DNA from: Vulcanimicrobiota bacterium
GTDB lineage: Bacteria; Vulcanimicrobiota; Xenobia; Xenobiales; JADMJV01
Reading direction: 5' to 3'
DNA length: 64,000 nucleotides
Assembly (NCBI GenBank): GCA_019637395.1
Contig: JAHBVR010000024.1
Location: 1-64,000, forward strand
The notes beneath the pieces are model-generated. The model had not been told where the DNA came from. It was given only the letters and a program-made list of their open reading frames with translations, and did no database searches. Position numbers and translations under genes: made by a program. Positions 33,053 through 44,278 of the stretch are shown piece after piece (position 1 is the first letter of the stretch; each line of letters opens with the position of its first letter).

Positions 33053-36000
33053 GCTACTGGCGACACGCGATTCAAAAGTTGACCTTGCGCCAAAAATTGG
33101 TCATGGGCTTTGGCTACCTGCTCTTCATTTTGCTGGTGGTCGACCTGCACGCCATCGAGACCCAGCGCCGTCTGAGCGAGCAGACGCAGATGCTGGTGGA
33201 GCGCGAATTGATGGGACTTTCCCATCTCAAAGAGGCCAATCTCAATCTGGTTCGTATCGGACGTTCGCTACGTCAGATGATGCTGGCGCCGGATGAAGCT
33301 GCGCGCTTGCTGGCCAAGGAAGAGGTGACCAAGGCCAAGGACAATCTGGAACTGGAGCTGGCCGAGGGCAAAAAGCGCCTTTTCCACGATGACAATAAGC
33401 AGACTCTGGTGCGCTTCGAGGATGATTGGCGGACCTATCAACGCAAAGTCGATGACGCGGTCGATCTCATCGAGAAGCAGCCCTACACCAGGGGCGCCCC
33501 GCAGACACTCTTGAACGACGAGGCCTTCCGGCAGGTCTTCGAGCGTGTCGACACCTCTCTGTCGGAGGTAGCCCGGGGGAAAGAATTGGAAGGACGGGAA
33601 GTCGGCGAGCAGGCGCGCCGGATTTTCGAGACCAGCCGGCATTGGAATCTGGTGCTGGCCGTGCTGGGACTTCTGGGTCTGCCGTTTGGCTATCTGGTGA
33701 GCACCTCGATTCGCCGCCCGGCCGAGAATCTGCGCCATGTGGTCGAGAGCCTGGCGGTAGGCGAGCTGGAGGTCTCGGTTCCCTATACCGATTATCCTAA
33801 TGAAGTGGGAGCCATGGCGCGTTCTATCGAGGTCCTGCAAAGCGGAGCCCGTCAGACCGAATCCCAACGTTGGGTAAAGACCTACGTGGCCGAGGTCTCA
33901 GGAAAGTTGCAGCAGGCTACCGATTTCCCTGAACTGGCCCAGGCGTTGCTCTCGCAGGTCGCCCCGCTGCTCAACGTCGGCCAGGGGCTTTTTTATGTCT
34001 ACGATGAGTCGGAGCGGCGTCTGATTTTGATGGGCAGCTACGGCTTTCGCGAGCGCAAGAGTTTGGCGCAGAGCTTCGCCCTGGGCGAAGGTCTGGTGGG
34101 CCAGTGCGCCCGCGAAAAGAGCCCGATCACCCTGACCAATCCGCCCGAAGACTACATCAAAATCGGTTCGGGATTGGGAGAGGCCGTCCCCAAAGCCATC
34201 GCCGTCCTGCCCGTGCTGCACGGAGGCGATCTGCTGGGGGTGGTCGAGCTGGCCGCCTTCAAGCCCTTTGGAGATCGGGAGCACAACCTGCTGGATAGTC
34301 TCATGCCGGTGGTGGGCATGTCGCTGGAGATTCTCCAGCGTAACCTGGAAACACAGGTACTTCTTAAAGAGACCCAGGAACAGGCTCAGCGCATGGAGGT
34401 TCAGGCGGCTCAATTGGAAGAGCAGACGGTCGAACTCGACGCCCAAAAAGCCGAGCTCAAGATGACCGAAACCTGGTTTCGCAGCATTATCGAATCCGCT
34501 CCCGACGGCCTGCTGGTGGCTGACGAGGGTGGCGTCATTCTGCTCTCCAACCCCAATGCCGAGCACATCTTTGGATACTCGCACGGCGATTTCTTGGGGA
34601 TCCACATGGACCAGTTGGTGGCCGGTCTGGCTTCGGGGGTGGAGGGCCGGGTCAACGGCAAACGCAAAGACGGCAGCCACTTTCCCTTGGAGGTCGGCAT
34701 CAGTAAGCTGCCCAGCCTGGGTGGCAACGGCATCTGTTTTTGCGTGACTCTGCGCGACATTACCTCGCGAGTGCAGCTCGAAGAGCAGATTCAACGCTCC
34801 CATTTCCTGGCCGACACGGCTTTGGAGTTGAGCCACGCCGGCTACTGGCATATGCCCCTGGACGGCAGCCAATACCTTTATGGGTCCGAGCGTACGGCCG
34901 CCATCTTCGGTCAGGAGCCCGCCCCGGATTGGCGGTATCATGTCGTGAACGAGTGGTACGTGCAGGCCAAGAAGGCCGATCCGGGCACCGCCGGAGCCGC
35001 TCTCAAAGCTTTCCACTCCGCCTGGAACGGTCAAAGTGAGAAGTTTGAATCGACCTATGCCTTCCTGCGTCCCAGCGACGGCCGGCGCGCCTGGATTCAC
35101 GCGGTGGCCAACGTGGTGCGCGATCGGGACGGCCAACCGAATGCGATGTACGGAGTGGTGCGCGACGTCACCGCCCAGCGCGCGGCCGAAGAGCGTATCA
35201 AAACCAGCGAGAAGCAAGTCCGCTATATGCTGGAGTCGAGCCCGGTTTCGGTCGGATTGGTCAACGTGCAGAGCGGACTGCTGGTTTTCGCCAACGAGTC
35301 GCTGGCCACCATGCTCAGTGGCGATCTGGAGAATATGATTGGTTACCCGCTGGCTTTGAATGCCAGCGTGGCGGAAAACTTCGAAGAAATTCGCGACCGC
35401 CTGGTGGAAGGCGACAATCTGCTGAACCTGCCTATCGAGCTGGTAACTTTTGACAAGCGCACCATTTTCGTGCTGGCCTCTTACGTGCACGTGATTTACG
35501 AGAACGAGCCGTGCATCCTGTGCTGGATGTTCGACGTCACCGAGTTGCGCCAGGCCAAGGAGCTGGCCGAAGGCGCGACGCGGATGAAATCGGATTTCCT
35601 GGCCAATATGAGCCACGAGATTCGCACTCCTATGAACGCCATTATCGGCATGTCCCACCTGGCTTTGAAAACCGATCTGACTCCGCGCCAGCGTGATTAT
35701 GTGCGCAAGATTCAGCAGTCGGGCCAGCACTTGCTGGGGATCATCAACGATATTCTCGACTTCTCGAAGATTGAGGCCGGCAAGCTCTCTATGGAGGAAG
35801 TCGATTTCGAGCTGGATCGTGTGCTCGATAATCTGGCCAACCTGATTGCGGACAAGGCAGCCGCCAAGGGTCTGGAGTTGATTTTCGACGTGGACAGTCA
35901 GGTGCCCAAGTTGTTGCGCGGGGATTCGTTGAGGTTGAGCCAGATTCTCATTAACTACAGCAACAACGCCGTCAAGTTTACCGAGCAGGGCGAGATCGTC

Positions 36001-37740
36001 ATTTCCGTGCGCGTGCTCGAAGATGTCCGCGACGAAGTGCTGCTGCGCTTCGCCGTGCGCGATACCGGGGTCGGCCTGACCCCCGAGCAGGTAGGGCGGC
36101 TCTTCCAATCTTTCCAACAGGCCGACACCTCCACCAGCCGCAAGTATGGCGGGACCGGCCTGGGATTGGCCATTTCCAAGCAACTGGCTAATCTCATGCA
36201 GGGCGAGGTGGGGGTGGAAAGTGAGCCGGGTCAGGGCAGTACTTTCTGGTTCACGGCCCGTCTGGGCAAGGTGCGCGGCATGCCCCAACGCCGCCTGCTG
36301 GCCCCCGATCTGCGCGGCTGCCGGGTGCTGGTCATGGATGATAATGAACTTTCTCGCGGCGTGCTCCACGAAATGCTGACCACCATGCATTTCGACGTGA
36401 GTGAGGCGGCCACGGGACGTCAGGCCTTGCAACTGGCCGAGGAGAAGACCTTTGAGATCGTTTTCCTGGACTGGAGAATGCCGGACATGGACGGTTTTGA
36501 AGTGGCCCGCCGCTTTCAGGCCATGGAGCCAAGACCACGGCTGGTCATGGTCACCGCTTACGGACGCGAAGAAGTGCTGCGCGAAGCGGAAGGCGCGGGT
36601 CTCGATGGCGTCTTGATTAAACCTGTGAATGCTTCCGTTCTCTTTGATACGGCCGTGCGCGTGCTGGGAGGCGGCCACGTCGAGGAGCGCACCTGCGCTC
36701 GAGACAACACCGATTTGAGCGAAGAGCTGGCCACCATCAAAGGCGCCCGTATTTTGTTGGTGGAGGACAATGAACTCAACCAGGAAGTAGCCGTAGGCCT
36801 GCTCGGAGAGGCGGGGCTGGAAGTCGATCTGGCCGACAACGGCCAGATCGCCCTGGACAAGCTGGAGGCTCAGGCCTATGACCTGGTCTTGATGGATATG
36901 CAGATGCCGGTGATGGACGGGATCACCGCTACCGAGAAGTTGCGCGCCCAGCAACGCTTTGCCCGACTGCCCATCGTAGCCATGACGGCCAATGCTATGC
37001 CCCAGGACCGCGAACGCTGCGCTCAAGCCGGTATGAACGATCACGTGGCCAAGCCCATCGAGCCTACCGAATTGTTCCGGGCCCTGTTGCGCTGGATTGA
37101 ACCACGCCACCAGGTGGTGGTCAGAGTCCCAGAACTGGAGCCTCTTCCTGAGGCCGAGCTGGGCTTACCCCGTGTGGCCGGGCTTGATTCCTCTCAAGGC
37201 TTGCGGCGCGTGCTGGGCAAGAAGCAGCTCTACATGAACATGTTGCGCAAGTTCGTTTCCAATCAGGCCAGTACCGTCAGCGATTTGCAGCAGGCCCTGG
37301 CGGCCGGCGACCGGGTTACGGCCGAACGGCTGGTCCACTCCACCCGGGGCGTGGCCGGCAATATCGGGGCGGCCGGGCTGCAAGCGCTGGCCGAGCGGTT
37401 GGAGAAGCTCATCCGCGCTGGCTCTCCTTTCGATCAAGCGCTGGAGGACTTCGGCCAGGCGCTGGAGGAGCTATTGATCAACCTGCGCGAGGCGCTGCCA
37501 CCCGAGAAGACGTCCAACGGCGCTCCGCCCGCCGATCCGGAAAAGGTAAAGCAGATCCTGGAGCGCCTGGGAGAGCTGCTGAGCAATGACGACAGCGAAG
37601 CCGGCGACTGTCTGGAAGAGAACCTGGACCTGTTGCGCCAGGCCCTGGGAGCCGAAGTCTTCGCTCGCCTGGATCAGGCCATCAAGCAGTTTGACTTCGA
37701 GAAGGCCCTGGAGCAGTTAGCGGGCGCCCGCCGTGAGTGA
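33049..37740 (+). CDS. Multidomain hybrid sensor histidine kinase
   Basis: 1563 aa, GTG start overlapping the CheB-CheR stop as GTGA. Order: TM1 (about 17-37), CHASE3-like helical sensor, TM2 (about 204-223), HAMP, GAF (about 290-430), coiled coil, three PAS-like domains (about 480-845), HisKA with phospho-His856 ([11 protein letters not shown]), HATPase ([38 protein letters not shown]), REC1 with Asp1141 ([12 protein letters not shown]), REC2 with Asp1283 ([12 protein letters not shown]), Hpt with His1430 ([13 protein letters not shown]) and a C-terminal helical segment. All phosphorelay residues are present, so it can pass phosphate internally and probably to the next two REC proteins. Confidence 0.95.
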   Translation: MSYWRHAIQKLTLRQKLVMGFGYLLFILLVVDLHAIETQRRLSEQTQMLVERELMGLSHLKEANLNLVRIGRSLRQMMLAPDEAARLLAKEEVTKAKDNLELELAEGKKRLFHDDNKQTLVRFEDDWRTYQRKVDDAVDLIEKQPYTRGAPQTLLNDEAFRQVFERVDTSLSEVARGKELEGREVGEQARRIFETSRHWNLVLAVLGLLGLPFGYLVSTSIRRPAENLRHVVESLAVGELEVSVPYTDYPNEVGAMARSIEVLQSGARQTESQRWVKTYVAEVSGKLQQATDFPELAQALLSQVAPLLNVGQGLFYVYDESERRLILMGSYGFRERKSLAQSFALGEGLVGQCAREKSPITLTNPPEDYIKIGSGLGEAVPKAIAVLPVLHGGDLLGVVELAAFKPFGDREHNLLDSLMPVVGMSLEILQRNLETQVLLKETQEQAQRMEVQAAQLEEQTVELDAQKAELKMTETWFRSIIESAPDGLLVADEGGVILLSNPNAEHIFGYSHGDFLGIHMDQLVAGLASGVEGRVNGKRKDGSHFPLEVGISKLPSLGGNGICFCVTLRDITSRVQLEEQIQRSHFLADTALELSHAGYWHMPLDGSQYLYGSERTAAIFGQEPAPDWRYHVVNEWYVQAKKADPGTAGAALKAFHSAWNGQSEKFESTYAFLRPSDGRRAWIHAVANVVRDRDGQPNAMYGVVRDVTAQRAAEERIKTSEKQVRYMLESSPVSVGLVNVQSGLLVFANESLATMLSGDLENMIGYPLALNASVAENFEEIRDRLVEGDNLLNLPIELVTFDKRTIFVLASYVHVIYENEPCILCWMFDVTELRQAKELAEGATRMKSDFLANMSHEIRTPMNAIIGMSHLALKTDLTPRQRDYVRKIQQSGQHLLGIINDILDFSKIEAGKLSMEEVDFELDRVLDNLANLIADKAAAKGLELIFDVDSQVPKLLRGDSLRLSQILINYSNNAVKFTEQGEIVISVRVLEDVRDEVLLRFAVRDTGVGLTPEQVGRLFQSFQQADTSTSRKYGGTGLGLAISKQLANLMQGEVGVESEPGQGSTFWFTARLGKVRGMPQRRLLAPDLRGCRVLVMDDNELSRGVLHEMLTTMHFDVSEAATGRQALQLAEEKTFEIVFLDWRMPDMDGFEVARRFQAMEPRPRLVMVTAYGREEVLREAEGAGLDGVLIKPVNASVLFDTAVRVLGGGHVEERTCARDNTDLSEELATIKGARILLVEDNELNQEVAVGLLGEAGLEVDLADNGQIALDKLEAQAYDLVLMDMQMPVMDGITATEKLRAQQRFARLPIVAMTANAMPQDRERCAQAGMNDHVAKPIEPTELFRALLRWIEPRHQVVVRVPELEPLPEAELGLPRVAGLDSSQGLRRVLGKKQLYMNMLRKFVSNQASTVSDLQQALAAGDRVTAERLVHSTRGVAGNIGAAGLQALAERLEKLIRAGSPFDQALEDFGQALEELLINLREALPPEKTSNGAPPADPEKVKQILERLGELLSNDDSEAGDCLEENLDLLRQALGAEVFARLDQAIKQFDFEKALEQLAGARRE

Positions 37741-38932
37741 ACGGCCCAGCATTCTGGTGGTGGACGACACTCCGGACAATCTCTCTTTGATGAGCGGTCT
37801 GCTCAAGGAGGATTATCAGGTCAAGGTGGCTCCAAGCGGCGAAAGGGCCCTGCGCATCGCCAGTTCAGACAAGCCTCCAGACTTGATTTTGCTCGATGTG
37901 ATGATGCCCGAGATGGATGGCTATGAAGTTTGCCGGCGCTTGAAGGACGATGAAAGAACACGAGAAATACCGGTGGTTTTTTTGACCGCCAAAAGCGAGG
38001 TGGCGGACGAGACGTTGGGCTTTTCCCTGGGGGCCGTTGACTATATCACCAAGCCGATCAGCCCTCCCATCGTGCTGGCCCGGGTGCGCACTCAGCTGGC
38101 TCTGAAACGGGTCTCCGACTTTCTACGCGATCAGAACGCCTTTCTGGAAACCGAGGTGCAGCGGCGCACCGAGGAGCTGCTGGCCACCCGTCTGGCGCAT
38201 CAGGTGGTGGAGCGCGACCTGAAGCTGGCCCTGCGTTTGCAACGATCGATGCTGCCGCCGGCCCGGTTCGAACTGCAGGGGTGGGGCGTGAGCGCCCATC
38301 TGGAGCCGGCCCGAACCATCGGCGGTGATCTTTATGATTACTTTCGCCTGGGAACGGACCGCCTGCTTTTCGCGGTGGGCGACGTTTCCGATAAGGGCGT
38401 GGCCGCAGCCCTGTTTATGGTGCGCGTGCTTACCCTGCTGCGTTGGCTGGCCAACAGCTGCGCTGATCCGTCCCAGGTCTTGCGCCAGTTAAACGAGGCT
38501 CTGTGCAAAGACAATGACGCCTGCATGTTCGTGACCCTGGGCCTGGGCGTTGTGCATTTGCAGACGGGGGAGCTGGTTTACGCGCACGGAGGCCACGAGG
38601 CTCCCGTGCTGGTCACCCCCGGGCAGGCTCCGCGCTTGCTGGAGCTGGCCAGCGGCCCGGCTTTGGGCTTAACGGACGAGGGCGAATACCCGCTGCATTG
38701 CTTGCACCTGGAGGTCGGCCAGCAGTTACTGTTGGTTTCCGACGGGGTAAACGAGGCGAATAATCCGGTCCAGGACCAGTTTGGTGAAGAGCGTCTGTTG
38801 AAAGTTTGTGCTCAAGGGGGAAGTGATCTGGTGCACCGTTGCCAGGAAGCGGTGAGGCGCTTTGCCGATGGGGCGGAACCCAATGACGACGTGACCATTC
38901 TGCTTTTGTCCCATGGAGGTGGTGTTGGCTAA
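37733..38932 (+). CDS. Response regulator with SpoIIE-type PP2C phosphatase
   Basis: 399 aa, GTG start overlapping the kinase gene by 8 nt. REC domain ([51 protein letters not shown]), coiled-coil linker, then PP2C/SpoIIE ([64 protein letters not shown]). Unlike the minus-strand paralogue it has no HATPase. It is a likely acceptor of the hybrid kinase Hpt and may dephosphorylate the STAS protein at 28217, so both sides of the island would meet there (inference). Confidence 0.93.
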   Translation: MSERPSILVVDDTPDNLSLMSGLLKEDYQVKVAPSGERALRIASSDKPPDLILLDVMMPEMDGYEVCRRLKDDERTREIPVVFLTAKSEVADETLGFSLGAVDYITKPISPPIVLARVRTQLALKRVSDFLRDQNAFLETEVQRRTEELLATRLAHQVVERDLKLALRLQRSMLPPARFELQGWGVSAHLEPARTIGGDLYDYFRLGTDRLLFAVGDVSDKGVAAALFMVRVLTLLRWLANSCADPSQVLRQLNEALCKDNDACMFVTLGLGVVHLQTGELVYAHGGHEAPVLVTPGQAPRLLELASGPALGLTDEGEYPLHCLHLEVGQQLLLVSDGVNEANNPVQDQFGEERLLKVCAQGGSDLVHRCQEAVRRFADGAEPNDDVTILLLSHGGGVG

Positions 38933-40055
38933 AGCAACGATTCTGGTGGTGGACGATACCCCGGATAATCTGGCCTTGATGAGCGGTTTGCTCAAGGACG
39001 AATATGTGGTCAAAGTGGCTAACCACGGCGAGAAAGCCTTGCGCATCGCCAGCGGAGAGAATCCGCCCGATCTAATTTTGCTCGACATCATGATGCCGGA
39101 CCTGGACGGCTACGAGGTGTGCCGCCGCCTCAAGGCGGAGGCGCGCACGCGGGACATTCCGGTGATTTTTCTCACCGCCAGGAGCGAGACCAGCGATGAA
39201 ACTCTGGGCTTGTCGCTGGGGGCGGTGGATTATATTACCAAGCCCATCAGTCCGCCCATTGTGCTGGCGCGGGTCAAGACCCATCTGTCGGTTAAGAAAA
39301 TGGGCGACGCCTTGCGCGACCAGAATGTCACGCTGGAAGCCGAAGTCGAGCGCCGCACGGCCGAGGTGGTGGCCATTCAGGACGTGACCATTCACGCCAT
39401 GGCTTCGCTGGCCGAGACGCGCGACAGCGATACCGGCAATCACATTCGGCGCACCAAGCACTACGTGCGGTTGCTGGCCGAGAAGCTGCGCTTTCATCCA
39501 CGCTTTGAGCATTTTCTGGGAGATGAGCGCAATATCGACATGCTCTACAAGTCGGCGCCATTGCACGACATCGGCAAAGTAGGCGTGCCCGACCGCATCC
39601 TGCTCAAGCCGGGGCGCTTCGACAGCGACGAGATGGAGATCATGAAAACCCACACCACTCTGGGGCGCGACGCGATTCTACAGGCCGAAAGGGAGCTGGG
39701 ACTGGAGATGCCCTTCCTGCAGCACGCCAAGGAAATCGCCTACTGCCATCAGGAGAAGTGGGACGGTAGCGGCTATCCTCAGGGCCTGGCCGGTGAGGAG
39801 ATTCCGATTTCGGCCCGTCTGATGGCCGTGGCCGACGTCTACGATGCCCTGATCAGCAAGCGGGTCTATAAGGACGGCATGAGCCACGAACAGGCCGTCC
39901 AGATCATGAGCGACGGCGCCGGTAGCCATTTTGATCCGGATGTCATCGCGGCTTTTCTGGAGCTGCAGAGCGAGTTTCAGGACGTGGCCGTGCGCTACGC
40001 CGACTCCGACGACGAACTCGGCGCCAAGGCGGCCCACCTCAGCAAATTTCAGTAA
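38925..40055 (+). CDS. Response regulator with HD-GYP c-di-GMP phosphodiesterase domain
   Basis: 376 aa from TTG at 38925, placed 5 nt after GGAGG; an ATG at 38913 lacks a binding site. REC ([48 protein letters not shown]) is followed by [39 protein letters not shown] (HD), [23 protein letters not shown] (GYP), [17 protein letters not shown]. All metal and GYP residues are intact, so it should hydrolyse c-di-GMP. Its REC is nearly identical in the first 30 residues to that of the preceding gene, indicating recent duplication. It is the last gene of the run. Confidence 0.94.
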   Translation: MAKATILVVDDTPDNLALMSGLLKDEYVVKVANHGEKALRIASGENPPDLILLDIMMPDLDGYEVCRRLKAEARTRDIPVIFLTARSETSDETLGLSLGAVDYITKPISPPIVLARVKTHLSVKKMGDALRDQNVTLEAEVERRTAEVVAIQDVTIHAMASLAETRDSDTGNHIRRTKHYVRLLAEKLRFHPRFEHFLGDERNIDMLYKSAPLHDIGKVGVPDRILLKPGRFDSDEMEIMKTHTTLGRDAILQAERELGLEMPFLQHAKEIAYCHQEKWDGSGYPQGLAGEEIPISARLMAVADVYDALISKRVYKDGMSHEQAVQIMSDGAGSHFDPDVIAAFLELQSEFQDVAVRYADSDDELGAKAAHLSKFQ

Positions 40056-40155
40056 AGGCCTGGTGGGCATTCGGTTGGGATCGGGTCTGGTGCCGAACCA
40101 CCCCCCTCAGCCCCGCGCGTTCAGGTTGAGAGGGGTCTTCAGCAGCCTTTCAGGC

Positions 40156-42648
40156 TTAGAACATCGAGAACATCATCAGCGGGAAGGACAGGCTGCTGAT
40201 GAGGCTGGAGGCGGCGAACATTTTCATGGTGAAGTCCATGCCGCCGCCGCCCATGCCATACATGCCGCCCAGGCCATACATGCCGTTCATGCCACCCATT
40301 CCCATGCCGCCCCAACTGTTCCAGCCGCCACCGGGCATGCCCCCGTAGTTGGTGGGCGGGTAGGACATGTAATTGGGATAGCTGTTCATGTAGGGCATCA
40401 TGGGCTGCTGAGGCATCCAGGCTTGCGGATAGTATCCGTAGTTGGGGGTGCCACCAGCGTAGCGCATGTAGTCCATGTAGCCAGGCGCCACCGGCTGTTG
40501 CGGCTGACCCGGCTGCTGCGCGGCTTTGGGATCGACGCTGGCGCCGGAGGGCCAGGTCAGGTTGGTGTCGCCCATGCATTGCCGGATCAGGGAATTTTGC
40601 CCGGGTGAAAGGTTCTGGGGATGGCTCTGAAGTTGAATCCGCAGAGAGGGGTCGTCGGCCGAGGTGGTGCAGGCGTGATAACCATTGACCCCACCCTGAG
40701 CGTTGCCGACCACCGCGGCCACGCCCTGCCATCTCTTGGGATCGTCGCTGGCCACACGGTATTGCACGTAAGTTCCGTCGCTTTGGCCGTAGCCGTCGGT
40801 GGGACGGGCGGTGAGCTGGTAATCGTTTTTGCCGATGGTCGACATCATGGTGTAGTTGATGCCCTGGTAGCCTTGCTGCTTCAGATCATTGCTGATGTCA
40901 TTGTTTCTCCAGCTGAGGTGGGTACAGACCTCGCCGTCTTTGTCGAAGGTGACCTGCAGCGCACCGGGTTGCTGATAGCGTCCGGCCGTGTTGCCGATGC
41001 GGCTCTGGCATTCGGCCACTTCGGCCCGGGCTTTGGCTACCGCCTCTTTGTCGTTGGGATTGGCGTTGATCTCTTTGAAGAGTTGGCGGATGCGTCCGAC
41101 GTCGCTTTCCAGCGACTCCAGATCGGCTTTCTGACCAGGGGTAAGCTGACTGCGCGCTTTGGTCAACTGCATTTCGGCCAGGGGATCGGAGAATTGCTTG
41201 AGACTCTGGGTAGTGGCCGTGCCGGGCATTTCGGCGGTGGGGAAGGGGCCGTCCGTCTTGATGACGGTGGCCGCTTCTGCGGCCGCGCCTGTGGCTTTGG
41301 CTTCCTGAGTGGCCTGAGTCTCTTGAGTCGCCTGAGCGGCGGCGGGCTCGGTGTGTTTCTCCAGGCCTTTGGTCGCTTCTTGATAGTGGCGGGCGCCGTC
41401 ATCCAGGTGCTTGAGGTTGGCGGCGTCCAGTTTCAGGTCTTTATCTCCGCCAACCGCTTTCAGCGAACCGGCCGGATCGTCGACGAAGCGGCGTGAAGCC
41501 TCGGCCATCCAGCCGGTTTCGATATCGGCCTTCTCGTCGGGACCGGCCTGGCGATAGCGCACGGTGGCGGTGGGATCTTCGTTGAACTCGGTTTTGACTT
41601 TATCCAGGTGGCTGTGCACTGCTTGCTGAGCCACCGCCGGTAGTTCCTCGTAAGCGGCCATGAAGCGTTCCTGGGCGTTGTTGCGCACCGCTTCATAGCC
41701 GTCGCGTTGGGGTACGGTATTCCCGTTGACCGTCAGTGCGCCGGCCTCAAGTTTGGAGAGGATGCGGTCGTTCTGGTCGGTCTCGATCTGTGCGTCCTGC
41801 ATGGCTTTGCTGGCAGGGGCGGCTTCCGCTGGGGGAGCGGCCGACCCGCCCGGAATTCCGCCCGCAATCATGGCTTCTTCCTGATAACTGCCGGAGGCCA
41901 GTTCGGCGGCCGCCTTTTCAGCCGCCACCTGGTGCGTTTCCAGAGGCAGCTCCAACTGGATCGGCTGCATTTTCGGGTCGTTGGTGGTGTCGCGGATGTC
42001 CATCGGCTCGACCAGCAGGGAGGTCGGCTCCATCTCCATGGTTTCGGCCACGGCGTCGATCTTGGGATCGGTCTTGAGCACGGCCACCTTGCTGACGCCC
42101 TGGGCCATCTGGGTGTCCATCACGGCGCTGGCGGCTTCCAGATTCCCGGGCGGTATGTCGTCGAGCAACTGGGCGTCGGTGAAGTCCGGGTCATCCATCT
42201 TCTGGGTCAGATACTCGTGGTCTTCGACCTTCAGGACCTGGATGGTGCCGTCCGGAGCGGCCATTTTCATGCCTTTACCGTCGGCGGTGGGGCCTTCGGC
42301 CAGCAACTCCTGATCGCGGTCGTAGCCGCGCTTGCGTTGCAGTTCCGCCTGTTCGTGGTCGTCCTCCGGTACATCCAGGCCGGCCTGATGGGCCATTTCG
42401 TTGCCGTGTTCGGCCATATGTTCGGCATGTTGCGCCTGCTCGGATTTGAGGGCCTCACGGGCGGCGGGGCTGAGGTTCGAACCCTCTTCGGCGATGTTGC
42501 CCCCCCGTTTGACGGTGGTTTTCTTGGCGGTATGGGTGACGCCGCTCTGGTTGCGCAGATTCTCGGCGGTCTTACCCTCTCCGCGACCCAATTGGTTCGC
42601 AAACTGCTGGTTGATGTTGAAGCCGCTATTGCCGACTGAAGACGCCAC
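40156..42648 (-). CDS. Large hypothetical protein with Met/Gly/Tyr-rich C-terminus
   Basis: 830 aa from a GTG start with an AGGA site; no signal peptide. The N-terminus is Asn/Gln/Ser-rich (MASSVGNSGFNINQQFANQL). Residues about 40-560 are acidic, Ala/Glu/Lys-rich and mostly helical or disordered. Residues about 570-700 look folded, with Trp, Tyr and two Cys (VTFDKDGEVCTHLSWRNND, YQLTARPTDGYGQSDGTYVQYRV). Residues about 735-805 are low complexity (MPQQPMMPYMNSYPNYMSY, GGMGMGGMNGMYGLGGMYG), and the last 25 residues are hydrophobic, ending in Phe. No family recognised. The lack of a Sec signal with low-complexity surface-like sequence recalls 18538-19656. Confidence 0.7.
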   Translation of the reverse strand: MASSVGNSGFNINQQFANQLGRGEGKTAENLRNQSGVTHTAKKTTVKRGGNIAEEGSNLSPAAREALKSEQAQHAEHMAEHGNEMAHQAGLDVPEDDHEQAELQRKRGYDRDQELLAEGPTADGKGMKMAAPDGTIQVLKVEDHEYLTQKMDDPDFTDAQLLDDIPPGNLEAASAVMDTQMAQGVSKVAVLKTDPKIDAVAETMEMEPTSLLVEPMDIRDTTNDPKMQPIQLELPLETHQVAAEKAAAELASGSYQEEAMIAGGIPGGSAAPPAEAAPASKAMQDAQIETDQNDRILSKLEAGALTVNGNTVPQRDGYEAVRNNAQERFMAAYEELPAVAQQAVHSHLDKVKTEFNEDPTATVRYRQAGPDEKADIETGWMAEASRRFVDDPAGSLKAVGGDKDLKLDAANLKHLDDGARHYQEATKGLEKHTEPAAAQATQETQATQEAKATGAAAEAATVIKTDGPFPTAEMPGTATTQSLKQFSDPLAEMQLTKARSQLTPGQKADLESLESDVGRIRQLFKEINANPNDKEAVAKARAEVAECQSRIGNTAGRYQQPGALQVTFDKDGEVCTHLSWRNNDISNDLKQQGYQGINYTMMSTIGKNDYQLTARPTDGYGQSDGTYVQYRVASDDPKRWQGVAAVVGNAQGGVNGYHACTTSADDPSLRIQLQSHPQNLSPGQNSLIRQCMGDTNLTWPSGASVDPKAAQQPGQPQQPVAPGYMDYMRYAGGTPNYGYYPQAWMPQQPMMPYMNSYPNYMSYPPTNYGGMPGGGWNSWGGMGMGGMNGMYGLGGMYGMGGGGMDFTMKMFAASSLISSLSFPLMMFSMF

Positions 42649-42848
42649 GTTAAATCCTACCTTGGGTAAACTTCGGACCTTTAAGCTTCTCGTTCCCGGG
42701 CAGTCTTCCTACCAGTTGAGAGGTCAGCTTGAGTTGGGCCCAATGGGCAAAATCATCGTTACCTTACGGGGTTGAACTTGGAAGCCTGGCGTAGATAAGG
42801 GGGGAGGCTCTATGTTAAGAATTTCCCTTTGATTGCGCCGGCGGTCAC

Positions 42849-43286
42849 TCAGGGCTGGTTCTGGTGAGGGAATCCGCCGGCCGGCGCATAGGCGGGGACG
42901 TTGCGCAGCTTGCCCAGGTTGGGTCCATTCTCCGGGGGTCCGCCGACGCCGCCCGGGCTGGGCCATACGCCTTTGCGGGTGAAGTAGGGCAGATTGACGC
43001 CCTGCGTCTGATAGGCGGCCGAGTCCTGGAGGTTGCCGATCAGCTCCACCAGTCTGGTGGGGCCCAGTGCGCCACGCACGCGGTAGACGAGCACGCGTCC
43101 CTTGAGGGCATCCAGGCTTCTCGAGGTGCGGTTCTGGCAGCCTGTGGTGAGTTGGCCCGTCCAGAGGTGGCCGGCCCCGTCCTCGACCGTGATGCTATCG
43201 CCGTTAACGGCGCGCAACTTGCCTGAGCAGGTCGGTTGGGCCAGAGCCACGCTGGCGGTGAGGAGTAGCAGAACGATAGTTTTCAT
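42849..43286 (-). CDS. Hypothetical exported protein
   Basis: 145 aa with a clear signal peptide (MKTIVLLLLTASVALA). The mature part has two Cys (QPTCSGKLRAVNGDSITVEDGAGHLWTGQLTTGC) in an OB-like strand pattern, YRVRGALGPTRLVELIGNL, and a Pro/Gly-rich disordered tail. The Cys pair may form a disulfide. No family recognised. It is divergent from the SDR gene at 43405. The 200-nt gap on its 3' side (42649-42848) holds nothing recognisable. Confidence 0.65.
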   Translation of the reverse strand: MKTIVLLLLTASVALAQPTCSGKLRAVNGDSITVEDGAGHLWTGQLTTGCQNRTSRSLDALKGRVLVYRVRGALGPTRLVELIGNLQDSAAYQTQGVNLPYFTRKGVWPSPGGVGGPPENGPNLGKLRNVPAYAPAGGFPHQNQP

Positions 43287-43323
43287 GGGTTGACTCTAAG
43301 CCAGGTTGGTGTCGCTTCCGTGG

Positions 43324-43350
43324 GAAGTTGTTGCCGAATTGCTACCGTCG
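43324..43350 (+). promoter_or_regulatory. Candidate ECF-type sigma promoter for the SDR gene
   Basis: GGAAGTT followed after 16 nt by CGTCGT resembles the GGAACTT/CGTC promoters read by extracytoplasmic-function sigma factors. It lies about 55 nt before the SDR start. A related CGTCGTGGACGC block lies before the subtilase fragment at 50849. Spacing there differs by 2 nt, so the assignment is tentative. Confidence 0.3.
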
Positions 43351-43404
43351 TGGACGCTTCAGCCTCAGGGGGAGGAGGAGGTTGGGGCCGGGAAGCCACC
43401 TGAT

Positions 43405-44127
43405 ATGAAGTGGGTTTTAGTGACCGGGGGCAGTCGGGGGATTGGAGCGGCCATCGCGCGCCTGGCGGTGGCTCGTGGCTACGCGGTGGCCGTCAATTAT
43501 CGAAGACGGGCCGAAGAGGCGGAGAAGCTGGTGGCGGAATTGGGCGGCGCTGCCGTGGCCCTGCCGGCCGACTTGAGCCGGGAGTCGGAAGTGGTGCGTC
43601 TTTTCGCGCAGTTGGACAAGTTGGGCCCGCTCTGCGGACTGGTCAATAACGCCGGCATTCTGGAGCGGCAGAGCGATATTCTGGGCATGGACGAAGGGCG
43701 GTTGCAGCGAGTTTTCGCCACCAATGTCTTCGGGCCGATTTTGTGTTGCCGCGAGGCGGTGCGCCGTATGTCCACCCAGGGCGGCGGAGCGATCGTCAAC
43801 ATCTCTTCCATCGCCGCCCGTCTGGGGTCGCCGGGTGAGTACGTCGATTACGCGGCCTCCAAGGGCGCCCTGGATACGTTCACTATTGGATTGGCCAGGG
43901 AAGTAGCTTCTCGCGGCATTCGCGTCAACGGCGTGCGGCCGGGCGTGATTCATACCGAAATCCACGCTTCGGGTGGGGAGGCCGGACGAGCCGAGCGACT
44001 CGGCCCCGGCGCACCCCTGGGCCGCTCCGGCCAGCCCGAGGAGATCGCCGGCGCGGTGCTCTGGCTGTTGTCGGAGGAGGCCTCTTACACCACCGGGGCG
44101 ATTCTGGACGTGAGCGGCGGTCGATAA
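43405..44127 (+). CDS. Short-chain dehydrogenase/reductase (FabG-like)
   Basis: An NAD(P)-dependent oxidoreductase of 240 aa. The start [22 protein letters not shown] carries the TGxxxGIG cofactor motif; [13 protein letters not shown] suggests NADP preference. [32 protein letters not shown] (catalytic Ser, Tyr and Lys) and the C-terminal [16 protein letters not shown] complete the family pattern. The ATG at 43405 is the only start that keeps the canonical N-terminus. Substrate unknown. Confidence 0.93.
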   Translation: MKWVLVTGGSRGIGAAIARLAVARGYAVAVNYRRRAEEAEKLVAELGGAAVALPADLSRESEVVRLFAQLDKLGPLCGLVNNAGILERQSDILGMDEGRLQRVFATNVFGPILCCREAVRRMSTQGGGAIVNISSIAARLGSPGEYVDYAASKGALDTFTIGLAREVASRGIRVNGVRPGVIHTEIHASGGEAGRAERLGPGAPLGRSGQPEEIAGAVLWLLSEEASYTTGAILDVSGGR

Positions 44128-44278
44128 GGGCACGGCTACGCGGCCGCAGGCTCTTTCAGGCGACACCACTTCCACGAACACTGGATTGGCAACGCCCGCC
44201 AAATCTGGCAGAGCCATGATTAATGTCACACCCGCGATCTGGCACAGGACGGTTTGCGGCCGGAACGAAAGGCCGGCG

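Noticed and set aside
33898-37110. 1070-codon open frame antisense to the hybrid kinase
   Set aside because: It lies wholly within the 1563-aa kinase, whose domains and catalytic residues are all intact on the plus strand. The antisense translation has no motif and is His/Gln/Leu-biased, as expected from GC-rich codon bias.
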